A stretch of 64,000 bases of DNA from the NCBI GenBank assembly GCA_963766375.1, contig CAVXZG010000015.1, forward strand, positions 119,533-183,532, read 5' to 3'. The position numbers were made by a program, and so were the translations under genes. This document shows, one piece after another, positions 27,085 through 35,313 of the stretch. This stretch comes from AC-32 sp963766375 (lineage in GTDB: Bacteria; Actinomycetota; Thermoleophilia; Gaiellales; Gaiellaceae). Position 1 is the first letter of the stretch; every line of letters starts with the position of its first letter. The notes beneath the pieces were generated by a model that was not told the DNA's origin, ran no database searches, and saw nothing but the letters and a program-made list of their open reading frames with translations.

Positions 27085-28971
27085 GTGGCAGAGGCTGCAG
27101 CCGCACCACTAGCAGCAAGGACCGCCTGGGCACGGCACCTGGCGGCGCCCGTTCGCGACTACCTGCGGACGGAGACGGGCGGCGCCTTCTTCCTGCTCGC
27201 GGCGACGTTGGTCGCGCTTGCCTGGGCCAACATCGACCAGGGGTCGTACGAGTCGGTCTGGACGACGAGCCTCTCGGTACACCTCGGCGGCGCCGGTATC
27301 GCCCTCGACCTACGCCAGTGGGTCAACGAAGGCCTGATGGCGCTGTTCTTCTTCGTCGTGGGGCTCGAGGCGCGGAGGGAGTTCGACCTCGGCGAGCTGC
27401 GCGAGCGGCGCCGGATACTCCTCCCGATGGTCGCCGCGCTTGGCGGCATGGCCGTCCCGGTCGCGATCTACCTGGCCTTCAACTCTGGCCACCCGAGCGC
27501 CGACGGCTGGGGCGCGGCGATGTCCACCGACACCGCCTTCGCGCTCGGGGTGCTCGCCCTCACCGCCCGGGGGCTGCCGATCCAGCGCCTGCGGGTGTTC
27601 CTGCTCTCGATCGTCGTGGTGGACGACCTGGTCGCGCTAGTCGTGATCGCGACCGTGTACACGAGCCACGTCCAGGTGACGGCGCTGCTGGCGGCGCTCG
27701 CGATCTTCGCCGGAGTGCTCGCCATCCGCGCTGCTGGGGTGCGACGCGCACCCGTCTACTTCGCAGTCGGGGTGGCGCTCTGGGTTGCCGTGCTCGAGTC
27801 GGGGATCGATCCGGTCATCGTCGGGCTGGTGATGGGCCTTCTTGTCTATGCCTATCCGGCGGCGCGGATCGACCTCGACCGCGCGGCGCAGCTCTTCCGC
27901 GACTTCCGCGAGCAGCCGACTCCGGAGCTCGCGCGCGAGGCGCGGCTCGGCGTCGACCTCGCGATTTCGCCGAACGAACGACTCCAGCGGCTGTGGCACC
28001 CCTGGACGAGCTACGCCATCGTGCCGTTGTTCGCGCTGGCCAACATCGGCATCGAGATCAGGGGCGGCCTGCTCGAGGACGCGCTCACCTCGCCTATCTC
28101 GCTGGGGATCTTCTTCGCCTACGTGGTGGGCAAGCCGGTCGGGATCCTGAGCGCGTCCTGGTTGGCCACCCGAAGCGGGCTGCGGCTGCCTGTCACCTGG
28201 CCGGGGCTGGTGGGGGCCGGCGTCACGGCCGGGATCGGCTTCACGGTTTCGCTCCTGATCGCCACCCTTGCCTTCCAGGGCCGCGAGCTCGAGGAGGCCA
28301 AGCTCGGCGTTCTCGCCGCGGCGCTCTGCTCCGCGTTGCTGGCGTGGCTCGTCGCCCACGTGGTCAGAAACCTTCCCGAGGAGCTGCGTTCACGCCAGTT
28401 CGCGCGCACCGCGGAAGCGATCGTCGACCTCGCGGCGCCGGTCGATCCAGAGCGCGACCACATCCGCGGCTCCGACGACGCGCCGGTCACCCTCGTCGAG
28501 TACGGCGACTTCGAGTGTCCGAACTGCGGCCAGGCAGAGCCGGTCGTGCGCGAGCTCTTGCGCGAGTTCGGCCAGGAGCTGCGCTACGTCTTCCGCCATC
28601 TGCCGCTCGCCGACGTGCACCCGCGCGCGCAACTCGCCGCGGAGGCGGCCGAGGCCGCCGCCGACCAGGGCGCCTTCTGGGAGATGCACGACCTGCTCTT
28701 CGAGCACCAGGACGCGCTCGAGCCGAAAAACCTGATCGCCTACGCGGAGCAGCTCGAGCTCGACGTCGGCCGGTTCACCGAGCAGCTACGCCGCCACGAG
28801 CATGCGGGGCGAATCGCCTCGGACGTGGATGACGCCGACCTGAGCGGGGTCTCGGGCACGCCGACCTTCTTCGTCAACGGCTTGCGCCATCAGGGGGCGT
28901 ACGACATCGAGACGCTCACCGCAGCGGTTCGAGCCGCTCAGCGCCGTGTCGCGGGCTCCGGCGGTCGCTGA
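27085..28971 (+). CDS. nhaA: NhaA Na+/H+ antiporter fused to a DsbA-like thioredoxin domain
   Basis: This 628-residue protein starts at the GTG at 27085. Residues about 20–430 are NhaA, with about 11 membrane helices, STDTAFALGVLAL (the unwound helix IV region) and VVVDDLVALVVIA carrying the two ion-binding aspartates near residues 180–181. After EELRSRQFARTAEAIVDLA comes a DsbA-like domain (residues about 450–620) with DFECPNCGQ (Cys478, Cys481) and SGVSGTPTFFVNGLRH holding the cis-proline. The fusion is known in Actinobacteria, but its purpose is not settled. It may make antiport redox-responsive or attach an extracellular oxidase. A structured RNA lies immediately upstream. Confidence 0.92.
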   Translation: MAEAAAAPLAARTAWARHLAAPVRDYLRTETGGAFFLLAATLVALAWANIDQGSYESVWTTSLSVHLGGAGIALDLRQWVNEGLMALFFFVVGLEARREFDLGELRERRRILLPMVAALGGMAVPVAIYLAFNSGHPSADGWGAAMSTDTAFALGVLALTARGLPIQRLRVFLLSIVVVDDLVALVVIATVYTSHVQVTALLAALAIFAGVLAIRAAGVRRAPVYFAVGVALWVAVLESGIDPVIVGLVMGLLVYAYPAARIDLDRAAQLFRDFREQPTPELAREARLGVDLAISPNERLQRLWHPWTSYAIVPLFALANIGIEIRGGLLEDALTSPISLGIFFAYVVGKPVGILSASWLATRSGLRLPVTWPGLVGAGVTAGIGFTVSLLIATLAFQGRELEEAKLGVLAAALCSALLAWLVAHVVRNLPEELRSRQFARTAEAIVDLAAPVDPERDHIRGSDDAPVTLVEYGDFECPNCGQAEPVVRELLREFGQELRYVFRHLPLADVHPRAQLAAEAAEAAADQGAFWEMHDLLFEHQDALEPKNLIAYAEQLELDVGRFTEQLRRHEHAGRIASDVDDADLSGVSGTPTFFVNGLRHQGAYDIETLTAAVRAAQRRVAGSGGR

Positions 28972-29008
28972 AGCAGTTCGCCTAGGCATTGCATAGACTC
29001 GCTCGGTA

Positions 29009-29608
29009 GTGGCCGGATTGAGCAGAGCCGACCTTCTCGCGCGTGGCGGCAAGGGCGCCGCGCTTCTCGTCGCGGGCTCGGCGCTCGGCTTCGTGCCGGA
29101 AGCGGCGACTGCGGACACGGTTCCGGACGGCGATCTCGCCTACGCCCGGCTCTTCGTGACCGTCGAGTTGCTCGCACTCGATTTCTACGGAAACGCGATC
29201 GCCTCGAAGCGCTTCGACAAGGGCCAGCTCGCGGACCTGCGACGCGCTCGAGCTGACGAGAAGCAGCATTACGACTCGGCCGCCGGGATCCTGATCGCCG
29301 CCGGGCAGGTTCCCGCGACGGTCGCAGACATCGACTTCTCCTACCCCCGAGGCTCGTTCGCCTCGCGCAGCTCGATCGCCAGGCTCGGGATCAGCCTCGA
29401 GTCGATGGCTCTCGGTGCCTACCTCGGCGCCGTCGACGCCTACGCCACGAATGCACTGAAGCAGCGCGCCGCGAGGGCGGCCGCGAGCGAGGCGCAGCAC
29501 CTCAGCGTCTTCGCGGCGGAGGTGGGCGGTCGTCGGATCGGGGCGGCGTTTCCGCGTCCACTGACGATTGATCGCGTCTCCGACACGTTGGACAGGTTCA
29601 CGAGCTGA
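29009..29608 (+). CDS. Ferritin-like domain protein with N-terminal export signal
   Basis: This 199-residue protein starts at the GTG at 29009. The N-terminus SRADLLARGGKGAALLVAG resembles Tat-type signals but lacks the Arg pair. It is followed by a four-helix ferritin-like bundle with one carboxylate or ExxH per helix: TVELLALDFY, ADEKQHYDS, SLESMALGAY and SEAQHLSVF. Such proteins can bind a di-iron site. The stop overlaps the HTH–Mop start by one base, and the gene begins 37 bases after nhaA, so it belongs to the same transcript as the molybdate genes. The function is unknown. Confidence 0.78.
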   Translation: MAGLSRADLLARGGKGAALLVAGSALGFVPEAATADTVPDGDLAYARLFVTVELLALDFYGNAIASKRFDKGQLADLRRARADEKQHYDSAAGILIAAGQVPATVADIDFSYPRGSFASRSSIARLGISLESMALGAYLGAVDAYATNALKQRAARAAASEAQHLSVFAAEVGGRRIGAAFPRPLTIDRVSDTLDRFTS

Positions 29609-30006
29609 TGCCTCGACAGTTCTACTCAGCCGGTGAAGCGGCCAAGACCCTCGGCATCAGCCTCGACACGCTGCGCCGCTGGGACCGCGCGGGAAGGATC
29701 GAGACCGCGCGCGACAGCAGCAATCGGCGGATCGTGGCGGCCGCGGAGATCGATCGGCTGCGCGGCGAGCCGGCGGATGCCCACCTCAGCGCGCGGAACC
29801 GCTTCAGCGGAACCGTCACCGACGTGAGGGTGGAGGGCCTGGTCGCGCAGGTCGAGCTGATGATCGACGGGCCCGCCCACGTCGTGGCCATCGTGACCGC
29901 CGACGCCGTCGGAGAGCTCGGGCTCCGGCCGGGAATGCCGGCGACCGCAGTCGTCAAGGCCACATCCGTGATGGTTCAGCACGCCTCTGGGAAGGAGCCA
30001 ACGTGA
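29608..30006 (+). CDS. HTH (MerR-type) – Mop/TOBE molybdate-responsive regulator
   Basis: This 132-residue protein joins two modules. Residues 1–52 are a MerR/excisionase-type helix-turn-helix (YSAGEAAKTLGISLDTLRRW). Residues about 65–128 are a Mop (TOBE) domain starting NRFSGTVTDVRVEGLVAQVE, a fold that binds molybdate as an oligomer. It overlaps modA by four bases (GTGA). It would be a compact replacement for ModE: sensing molybdate and controlling modABC or the downstream molybdoenzyme. It lacks the effector and coiled-coil tail of true MerR proteins. Confidence 0.85.
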   Translation: MPRQFYSAGEAAKTLGISLDTLRRWDRAGRIETARDSSNRRIVAAAEIDRLRGEPADAHLSARNRFSGTVTDVRVEGLVAQVELMIDGPAHVVAIVTADAVGELGLRPGMPATAVVKATSVMVQHASGKEPT

Positions 30007-30746
30007 AGCTTGCCCTCGTCGCCGTCATCGTCGCGCTGACCGTGGCCGCGGCCGCTCCCGCGGCGCAGCGCACCTCGAAGGCCACGCTGACCGTGTACGC
30101 GGCTGCGTCCCTGACGGACGCATTCCCCAAGATCGCCCCAGCGGCCCGCTACTCCTTCGGCGGCTCGAACGCTCTCGCGGCGCAGATCAAGCAGGGCGCG
30201 CCGGCGGATGTCTTTGCCTCGGCGAACATGACCCTGCCGCGGCAGCTCAACGACGCCAAGCTCTGCTCGAAGCCGGTCGTCTTCACACGGAACAGGCTCG
30301 TCGTGATCGTGCCCAAGGCGAATCCGGCGAACATCCAGAGCGTCTACGACCTGAGGAAGCACGGCGTGAAGCTCGTGATCGCCGCGCCCGGCGTGCCGGT
30401 CGGCAGCTACACGCTCCAGGTGCTCAGGAACATGAACCTCTCGAGCGTGCTCTCCAACGTCGTCAGCCGCGAGACCGACGTGCGCGAGGTGCTCGCGAAG
30501 GTGGCTCTGGGAGAAGCCGACGCCGGCTTCGTCTACTCGACCGACGCGAGGACTGTCCCGGGCAAGGTGCGCGTGTTGAAGATTCCGGCCTGGGCGCAGC
30601 CCAAGGTGCAGTACGGGATCTGCATCGTCTCCAGCAGCGGGAACAAGCCCGCGGCAGCAGCTTTCATCAAGAAGGTCGTCGGCAAGGCCGGGCAGAGGAT
30701 CCTGCTCAAGTACGGCTTCCTGCCTCGCATCAAGCCGAGGCGGTAG
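30003..30746 (+). CDS. modA: Molybdate ABC transporter substrate-binding protein
   Basis: This 247-residue protein has a Sec signal (KLALVAVIVALTVAAAAPAA). The mature part is a type II periplasmic binding fold with LTVYAAASLTDAFPKIAP (family signature), YSFGGSNALAAQIKQGAPAD (oxyanion loop) and ALGEADAGFVYSTDA. These are diagnostic of ModA. There is no lipobox Cys, so anchoring must be by other means. It lies between the Mop regulator and modB, and delivers molybdate to ModB. Confidence 0.93.
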   Translation: MKLALVAVIVALTVAAAAPAAQRTSKATLTVYAAASLTDAFPKIAPAARYSFGGSNALAAQIKQGAPADVFASANMTLPRQLNDAKLCSKPVVFTRNRLVVIVPKANPANIQSVYDLRKHGVKLVIAAPGVPVGSYTLQVLRNMNLSSVLSNVVSRETDVREVLAKVALGEADAGFVYSTDARTVPGKVRVLKIPAWAQPKVQYGICIVSSSGNKPAAAAFIKKVVGKAGQRILLKYGFLPRIKPRR

Positions 30747-30748
30747 CC

Positions 30749-31573
30749 GTGGTCCGACGCGGCCTGCTCAGGGCCCTCTTCTTCGCTGCGGCGACGATCG
30801 CGCTGGCGTTCCTGGCGCTGCCGCTGGTGGCGATCTTCGTCCGCGTCGCCCCGGGGCGGCTCATCCACCAGCTCTCGAATCCCGTCGTGACCGATGCGCT
30901 GGTGGTCAGCCTCAAGACGACCCTGATCGCGCAGGTGCTGATCCTGATCTTCGGCACGCCGCTCGCCTACCTGCTGGCGAGCAGGCGCTTCCGAGGACGC
31001 TCGCTGCTCGTGACCCTGATCGAACTGCCGCTCGTGCTGCCCCCCGCGGTGGCGGGGCTCGGTCTGCTGGCGGCGTTCGGCCGGGTCGGCCTGCTCGGCT
31101 CGACACTGAAGGGGCTGGGGCTCTCGATCCCGTTCACGCAGACCGCGGTCACGCTTGCCGTCGCCTACGTTGCGAGCCCGCTCTACATCCGGACGGCGAT
31201 CGCCGCCTTCGAGGCCGTCGACCCGGACGTGGTCGCCGCGTCGCGCACTCTCGGTGCGGGGTCGACGCGCACCTTCTTCCGCGTCGTCCTTCCGCTCGCG
31301 CGCAGCGGCCTGGCCGCGGGTGAGGCGCTCGCGTTCGCCCGCGGCCTGGGCGAGTTCGGCGCGACGATCATGTTCGCCGGGAGCCTCCAGGGGGTGACCC
31401 AGACGCTCCCGCTCGCGATCTACTCCGCCTTTGACGTCAACTTCGACGTCGCGCTCGCGATGGGCGCGCTGCTCGTGGCGATCAGCGCCGCGCTCCTGCT
31501 CGCGCTGAGGCTGATCCTCTCGTGGCAACCCTCTCGGCAGACTTCTCGCTCGCTCTTCGCTCCTTTGAGCTGA
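30749..31573 (+). CDS. modB: Molybdate ABC transporter permease
   Basis: The GTG at 30749 is two bases after the modA stop. The 274-residue protein has six predicted membrane helices, the CysT/ModB cytoplasmic loop EAVDPDVVAASRTLGAGSTR that docks on the ATPase, and ARGLGEFGATIMFAGSLQG, which is typical of ModB. Its last 52 bases overlap the start of modC in another frame, an unusually long overlap. A shorter C-terminus could be the native one, but no indel is needed to explain the reading. Confidence 0.92.
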   Translation: MVRRGLLRALFFAAATIALAFLALPLVAIFVRVAPGRLIHQLSNPVVTDALVVSLKTTLIAQVLILIFGTPLAYLLASRRFRGRSLLVTLIELPLVLPPAVAGLGLLAAFGRVGLLGSTLKGLGLSIPFTQTAVTLAVAYVASPLYIRTAIAAFEAVDPDVVAASRTLGAGSTRTFFRVVLPLARSGLAAGEALAFARGLGEFGATIMFAGSLQGVTQTLPLAIYSAFDVNFDVALAMGALLVAISAALLLALRLILSWQPSRQTSRSLFAPLS

Positions 31574-32550
31574 GGTTGGCGCTCGACGTCGAGCGCACGG
31601 TCGCGCTCGTCGGGCCCTCCGGCGCCGGCAAGAGCACGATCCTGCGCGTTATCGCCGGTCTCGCCCGGCCCGACTCCGGGCGCGTGGCGCTGGACGGGGA
31701 CGTCTGGCTCGACGTGGCGCGACGAGTCGACCGCAAGCCCGACGAGCGCCGCGTCGGCCTGGTGTTCCAGGAGTACGCGCTCTTCCCGCATCTCAGCGTG
31801 CAGGCAAACGTGGCCTACGGCGGAAAGGAGCGCGCCGGCGAGCTCCTCGAGCGGTTCGGCATCTCCCACCTGGCCCGGACGCGGCCGGGCGAGCTCTCGG
31901 GGGGCGAGCGGCAGCGCGTCGCCGTGGCGCGTGCCATCGCCCGCGATCCTGGCGTGCTGCTCCTCGACGAGCCGCTGGCCGCTCTCGACGCTCACACGAA
32001 GGCCGACGTGCGGGTCGAGCTCCAGGAGCTCTTGCGCGAGCTCGAGCTGCCGACGCTGATCGTCACGCACGACTACGAGGACGCGGCCGCCCTTGCCGAC
32101 ACCGTCGGCGTCATCGTCGAAGGCGAACTGCGCCAGCTCGGCTCGCCCCGCGAGCTGGTCTCGCAGCCTCGCGACCCGTTCGTGGCCTCGCTCACGGGCG
32201 CGAACCTTCTCCGCGGCACGGCGTCGCAGGGCAACGACGGGCTCACGAGCGTGCGACTCGAGGGCGGAGAGCTCGTGTACTCGACCGATCCGGGCGACGG
32301 CGCCGTCGGCGTCGTCGTCTACCCCTGGGATGTCTCCGTCGGCCGAGCCTACGCGGACGATTCCGCCATGAACGTCCTCAGCGGTGAGGTCGGCTCGGTG
32401 GTGCACCTCGGAAACCGCGTCAGGGTTCGAGTAGGCCCCCTGACCGCCGAGGTCACGGCCGCGTCGGCTGACCGCCTCGAACTCGGCCGCAGAGGGCAGG
32501 TGTTCGTCTCGTTCAAGGCGACCGGAACGAGGCTGGTACCGCTTGCATAA
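31522..32550 (+). CDS. modC: Molybdate ABC transporter ATP-binding protein
   Basis: This 342-residue ATPase has Walker A GPSGAGKST (about residues 31–39), Q-loop VFQEYALFPHLSV, signature LSGGERQRVAVARAI, Walker B VLLLDEPLAALD and H-loop IVTHDYEDA. A C-terminal TOBE/Mop region (about 270–340) has MNVLSGEVGSVVHLGNRVRV. This matches ModC. The start codon lies within modB, so translation is coupled. The stop at 32548–32550 abuts the 3' end of the minus-strand structured RNA copy. Confidence 0.92.
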   Translation: MATLSADFSLALRSFELRLALDVERTVALVGPSGAGKSTILRVIAGLARPDSGRVALDGDVWLDVARRVDRKPDERRVGLVFQEYALFPHLSVQANVAYGGKERAGELLERFGISHLARTRPGELSGGERQRVAVARAIARDPGVLLLDEPLAALDAHTKADVRVELQELLRELELPTLIVTHDYEDAAALADTVGVIVEGELRQLGSPRELVSQPRDPFVASLTGANLLRGTASQGNDGLTSVRLEGGELVYSTDPGDGAVGVVVYPWDVSVGRAYADDSAMNVLSGEVGSVVHLGNRVRVRVGPLTAEVTAASADRLELGRRGQVFVSFKATGTRLVPLA

Positions 32551-32673
32551 AAAGGTTCACCGAGCCGGTTACGCTTTCGTCCACCGTCTCCGATGACTTT
32601 CCGCCTCGGTCTTGCGACCTCCGCGTACAACCTTCGGTTACGGCTTCAACCTACTCGCGTCCCGTACTCGGTG
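32549..32673 (-). ncRNA. Structured RNA, copy B, orphan, opposite to modC/sigma
   Basis: Read on the minus strand, CACCGAGT (32673–32666) pairs with GCTCGGTG (32565–32558), followed within a few bases by five T. It shares with copy A the blocks GCGAGTAGGT, GAAGC, GTACGCGG, GGTGGACGAAAGCG and AACCGGCTCGG, while hairpin arms between them differ but still pair: AACC/GGTT in place of GCC/GGC, and GGTC-GCAA-GACC in place of CGC-GGAA-GCG. No minus-strand gene follows; it ends at the modC stop. It therefore looks like a stand-alone small RNA. The other ~100 bases of this intergenic region, up to the sigma gene, probably hold both promoters; I cannot place them. Confidence 0.65.
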
Positions 32674-32773
32674 CACCGGGGAAGCTAAGGGCCAGCCGCC
32701 CGGATAGCAAGAGGCTCGCCGGCGGAAGTTCGCAAAGACCGCAATCTTTCGGAATATCCACAGACCCGGTACG

Positions 32774-33889
32774 TTGTACTACTTGCCGGCGGCGAGCACG
32801 GCGTCTGCGTCGAGCGACGCAGCCGGAGAAAGCCCGACGACGAAGGAAGTGAGGAAGAAACTGAGCACCACGCTTGAACTTGTAGTCCCCGAGTTTCTCG
32901 AGGATGCCGAGGACCACGGATCGATCGAGGAGAACGCCCTCGAGGCGTTCGCCCATGAGCACGATCTCGACGACGAGGAGCTTGCCGAGCTCCGCGCCGA
33001 GCTCGAGGCTCGTAAGGTCGAGATCGTCGTTCCGGCGACCGAGGAGCCGGCCGAGCGGCAGCCTGCCCGAGTCGAGGCTCCGGTCCCGACCGACGCCCTC
33101 TCGCTGTTCATGCACCGGGCGGGCCGTTTTCCGCTGCTCACGGCGGCGGAGGAGGTTGCCCTGGCCAAGCGCGTCGAGCGCGGCGATGCCGCCGCGAAGG
33201 AGCGCATGATCAATTCGAACCTGCGCCTGGTGATCTCGATCGCCAAGCGCTACCAGCGCAAGGACATGCCGCTGCTGGATCTCGTCCAGGAGGGCGTGAT
33301 CGGGCTGAACCGCGCCGTCGAGAAGTTCGACTGGCGGCGAGGCTTCAAGTTCTCGACCTACGCCACCTGGTGGATTCGCCAGGCCTGCCAGCGGGCGATC
33401 TCGAATCAGTCCGCGACGATCCGGATCCCGACGCACGTCAACGAGCGGCGCCTGAAGCTCACCCGTGCCTCGAACCGGCTGGAAGCGAAGCTCGGCCGCA
33501 AGCCGACTCGCGAAGAGCTGGCCGAGGCGACCGAGCTCTCGCTCCTGCACGTAGAGGAGGCGCTCGACGCGGTCGAGGCGTCGGTTTCCCTGAACCGGGA
33601 GATCGGCTCCGAGGGCGACGGCGAGCTGGGCGACCTCTTCGGCGATCCCACGGCGGAGAGCCCGGAGGAAGAGGCTGTCGATTCGCTGCGGCGCGGCGAG
33701 GTCCGGCGCGCGATCGCGACGCTGCCCGAGCGCGAGCGTCGGATCATCGAGCTGCGCTTCGGCGTCGACGGCGAGCCGACGGCGCTCGAGGCGATCGGCA
33801 AGGAGCTCGGCATCACCCGCGAGCGGGTGCGCCAGCTCGAGGCCGAGGCGCTGACGAAGCTCCAGCACGAGCTCGCTGAAGCGGCGTAA
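32774..33889 (+). CDS. Sigma-70 family RNA polymerase sigma factor, RpoD/SigA group
   Basis: This 371-residue protein has an acidic N-terminal region (VPEFLEDAEDHGSIEENALE) like sigma region 1.1, region 1.2 (DALSLFMHRAGRFPLLTAAE), region 2 (NLRLVISIAKRYQRKDMPLL, GFKFSTYATWWIRQA), region 3 (RIPTHVNERRLKLTRASNRL) and region 4 (LPERERRIIELRFG, ITRERVRQLEAEAL). It is group 1 or 2; the full set of regions favours a housekeeping or close paralogue. The TTG at 32774 gives the longest form. A GTG at 32849 is an alternative start preceded by GAAGGAA. Its TAA is the first part of a dispersed repeat. Confidence 0.88.
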   Translation: MYYLPAASTASASSDAAGESPTTKEVRKKLSTTLELVVPEFLEDAEDHGSIEENALEAFAHEHDLDDEELAELRAELEARKVEIVVPATEEPAERQPARVEAPVPTDALSLFMHRAGRFPLLTAAEEVALAKRVERGDAAAKERMINSNLRLVISIAKRYQRKDMPLLDLVQEGVIGLNRAVEKFDWRRGFKFSTYATWWIRQACQRAISNQSATIRIPTHVNERRLKLTRASNRLEAKLGRKPTREELAEATELSLLHVEEALDAVEASVSLNREIGSEGDGELGDLFGDPTAESPEEEAVDSLRRGEVRRAIATLPERERRIIELRFGVDGEPTALEAIGKELGITRERVRQLEAEALTKLQHELAEAA

Positions 33890-33948
33890 GGCGCCGACTA
33901 GGCGGCGCCGACCAAGAGAGGCCGTGCGGGCTTTGCCCGTGCGGCCGT
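33887..33948 (+). repeat. 62-base dispersed hairpin repeat, copy 1
   Basis: It begins with the TAA of the sigma gene and runs through GGCGCCGAC, GGCGCCGACCA and the strong hairpin GGCCGTGCGGGC-TTT-GCCCGTGCGGCC. A near-identical copy lies in the other orientation at 56236–56297, again starting with a gene's TAA. The hairpin probably ends transcription or protects the mRNA 3' end. The rest of the 108-base gap up to the next gene shows nothing else. Confidence 0.7.
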
Positions 33949-33997
33949 TCTCACATCCCGTTGCAGCCCAGGAGCATGGCGGCATACGATTGCCGCC

Positions 33998-34807
33998 ATG
34001 CTGCTGAGCGAGGTGGGGTACGCACGGCCGGCGACGCTCGAGCAGGCTCTCGGCGTCCTCGCTGAACACACCGGCGGACGCGCGCTTGCCGGCGGGCAGA
34101 CGCTGATCAACGTCATGAAGGCGCGGGCGGCGTCGCCCGACGTGCTGGTCGATCTGAGCGGGATCCCGGAGCTGAAGGGAATCGAGCTCGGCCCCGACGG
34201 GACGCTCGAGCTCGGCCCGATGACGACCTACACCGAGCTGATTGCGTCCCCGGAGGCGCGTGCTCGGCCGATTCTCGGCGAGGTCTGCGCCCAGATCGCC
34301 GACGTACAGGTGCGCAACCGCGGCACGATCGGGGGCAATCTCTGCTCGAGCGACCCGACCAACCACCTGCCGCCGCTGATGGTCGCGATCGGCGCGGAGT
34401 TGACGATCACGGGCGCCGACGGCGAGCGGACGGTTCCGGCTGAGGAGTTCTTCCTCGGCGTCTACCTGACCGCCGCCGGCCCCGGCGAGCTGCTGACGAA
34501 GATCACGATTCCCGCAGGTCGCAGCGACGGCTTCGCCTCCGTGCCGATCGGCGTGGACGGCACGTGCATCGTCAACGCCGCCGCCTCGGCCAACGGTGAG
34601 ATCCGCGTTGCGCTCGGTTGCGTCGGTGCCGTACCCGAGCTCGTGAGGCCCGCCTCCGGCGAGGCCGACGCGGTGCGGGAAGCAGTCCGCGCGTCCGGGA
34701 TCGATCCGCCGGGGGACGTTCACGCGTCGGCGGAGTACCGCCGCCACCTCGCCGAGGTGGTCGCTATGCGCGCGGTCGCGCAGGCGTCGAAGAGAGCGAG
34801 GGAATAG
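33998..34807 (+). CDS. Molybdenum hydroxylase FAD-binding subunit (CoxM/CutM type)
   Basis: This 269-residue protein has the FAD motifs of the xanthine dehydrogenase/CO dehydrogenase medium subunit: ALAGGQTLINVMKAR (usual AGGQSLxPxMK) and NRGTIGGNLCSSDPTNHLPP. The C-terminal CODH flavoprotein domain contains GVDGTCIVNAAASA. It passes electrons from the iron–sulfur subunit to an acceptor. ATG at 33998. It overlaps the next gene by one base (TAGTG) and opens the catabolic operon. Confidence 0.92.
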   Translation: MLLSEVGYARPATLEQALGVLAEHTGGRALAGGQTLINVMKARAASPDVLVDLSGIPELKGIELGPDGTLELGPMTTYTELIASPEARARPILGEVCAQIADVQVRNRGTIGGNLCSSDPTNHLPPLMVAIGAELTITGADGERTVPAEEFFLGVYLTAAGPGELLTKITIPAGRSDGFASVPIGVDGTCIVNAAASANGEIRVALGCVGAVPELVRPASGEADAVREAVRASGIDPPGDVHASAEYRRHLAEVVAMRAVAQASKRARE

Positions 34808-35313
34808 TGGAAGGCAACGGGGCGCACCGGGCCGTCGAGACGTCGAAGACGATCACCGTCGCGGTCAACGGGACGACCTACGAGCGGGAGGTCGAGTCGC
34901 GGCGCCTGCTCGTGCACCTGATCCGCGACGACCTCGACCTGACCGGCACCCACGTCGGCTGCGACACCGGCAACTGCGGCGCCTGCAGCGTGATCCTCGA
35001 CGGCACGCTCGTGAAGAGCTGCATGCTGCTCGCAGTGCAGGCGGACGGCGCGTCGATCGAGACCGTCGAGGGGCTCGCGGAAGAGGAGCAGCTGAGCTCC
35101 CTCCAGCAGGCCTTCAGCGACCATCACGCCCTCCAGTGCGGCTACTGCACGCCGGGCATGCTGATGAGCGCGACCGCCCTGCTGCGCGAGAACTCGAGCC
35201 CTTCGAACGAGGAGATCTCGAAGGCGATCCAGGGGAACATCTGCCGCTGTACCGGCTACTGGAACATCGTCAAGGCGATCAGAGCCGCGTCGGGCCAGCA
35301 GGTCACAGAGTGA
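34807..35313 (+). CDS. Molybdenum hydroxylase [2Fe-2S] subunit (CoxS type)
   Basis: The GTG at 34807 gives 168 residues, slightly long for the family because of a 15-residue N-terminal extension. The plant-ferredoxin cluster ligands are in GCDTGNCGACSVILDG plus a later Cys in VKSCMLL. The second cluster has QCGYCTPGM and NICRCTGYWNI. Both [2Fe-2S] sites are complete. It relays electrons from the molybdenum centre to FAD. It overlaps the large subunit by four bases (GTGA). Confidence 0.93.
   Translation: MEGNGAHRAVETSKTITVAVNGTTYEREVESRRLLVHLIRDDLDLTGTHVGCDTGNCGACSVILDGTLVKSCMLLAVQADGASIETVEGLAEEEQLSSLQQAFSDHHALQCGYCTPGMLMSATALLRENSSPSNEEISKAIQGNICRCTGYWNIVKAIRAASGQQVTE

Noticed and set aside
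32651..34747. A long minus-strand open frame across the sigma and CoxM genes
   Set aside because: It is antisense to two well-supported genes and crosses their intergenic region. It shows no recognisable fold.
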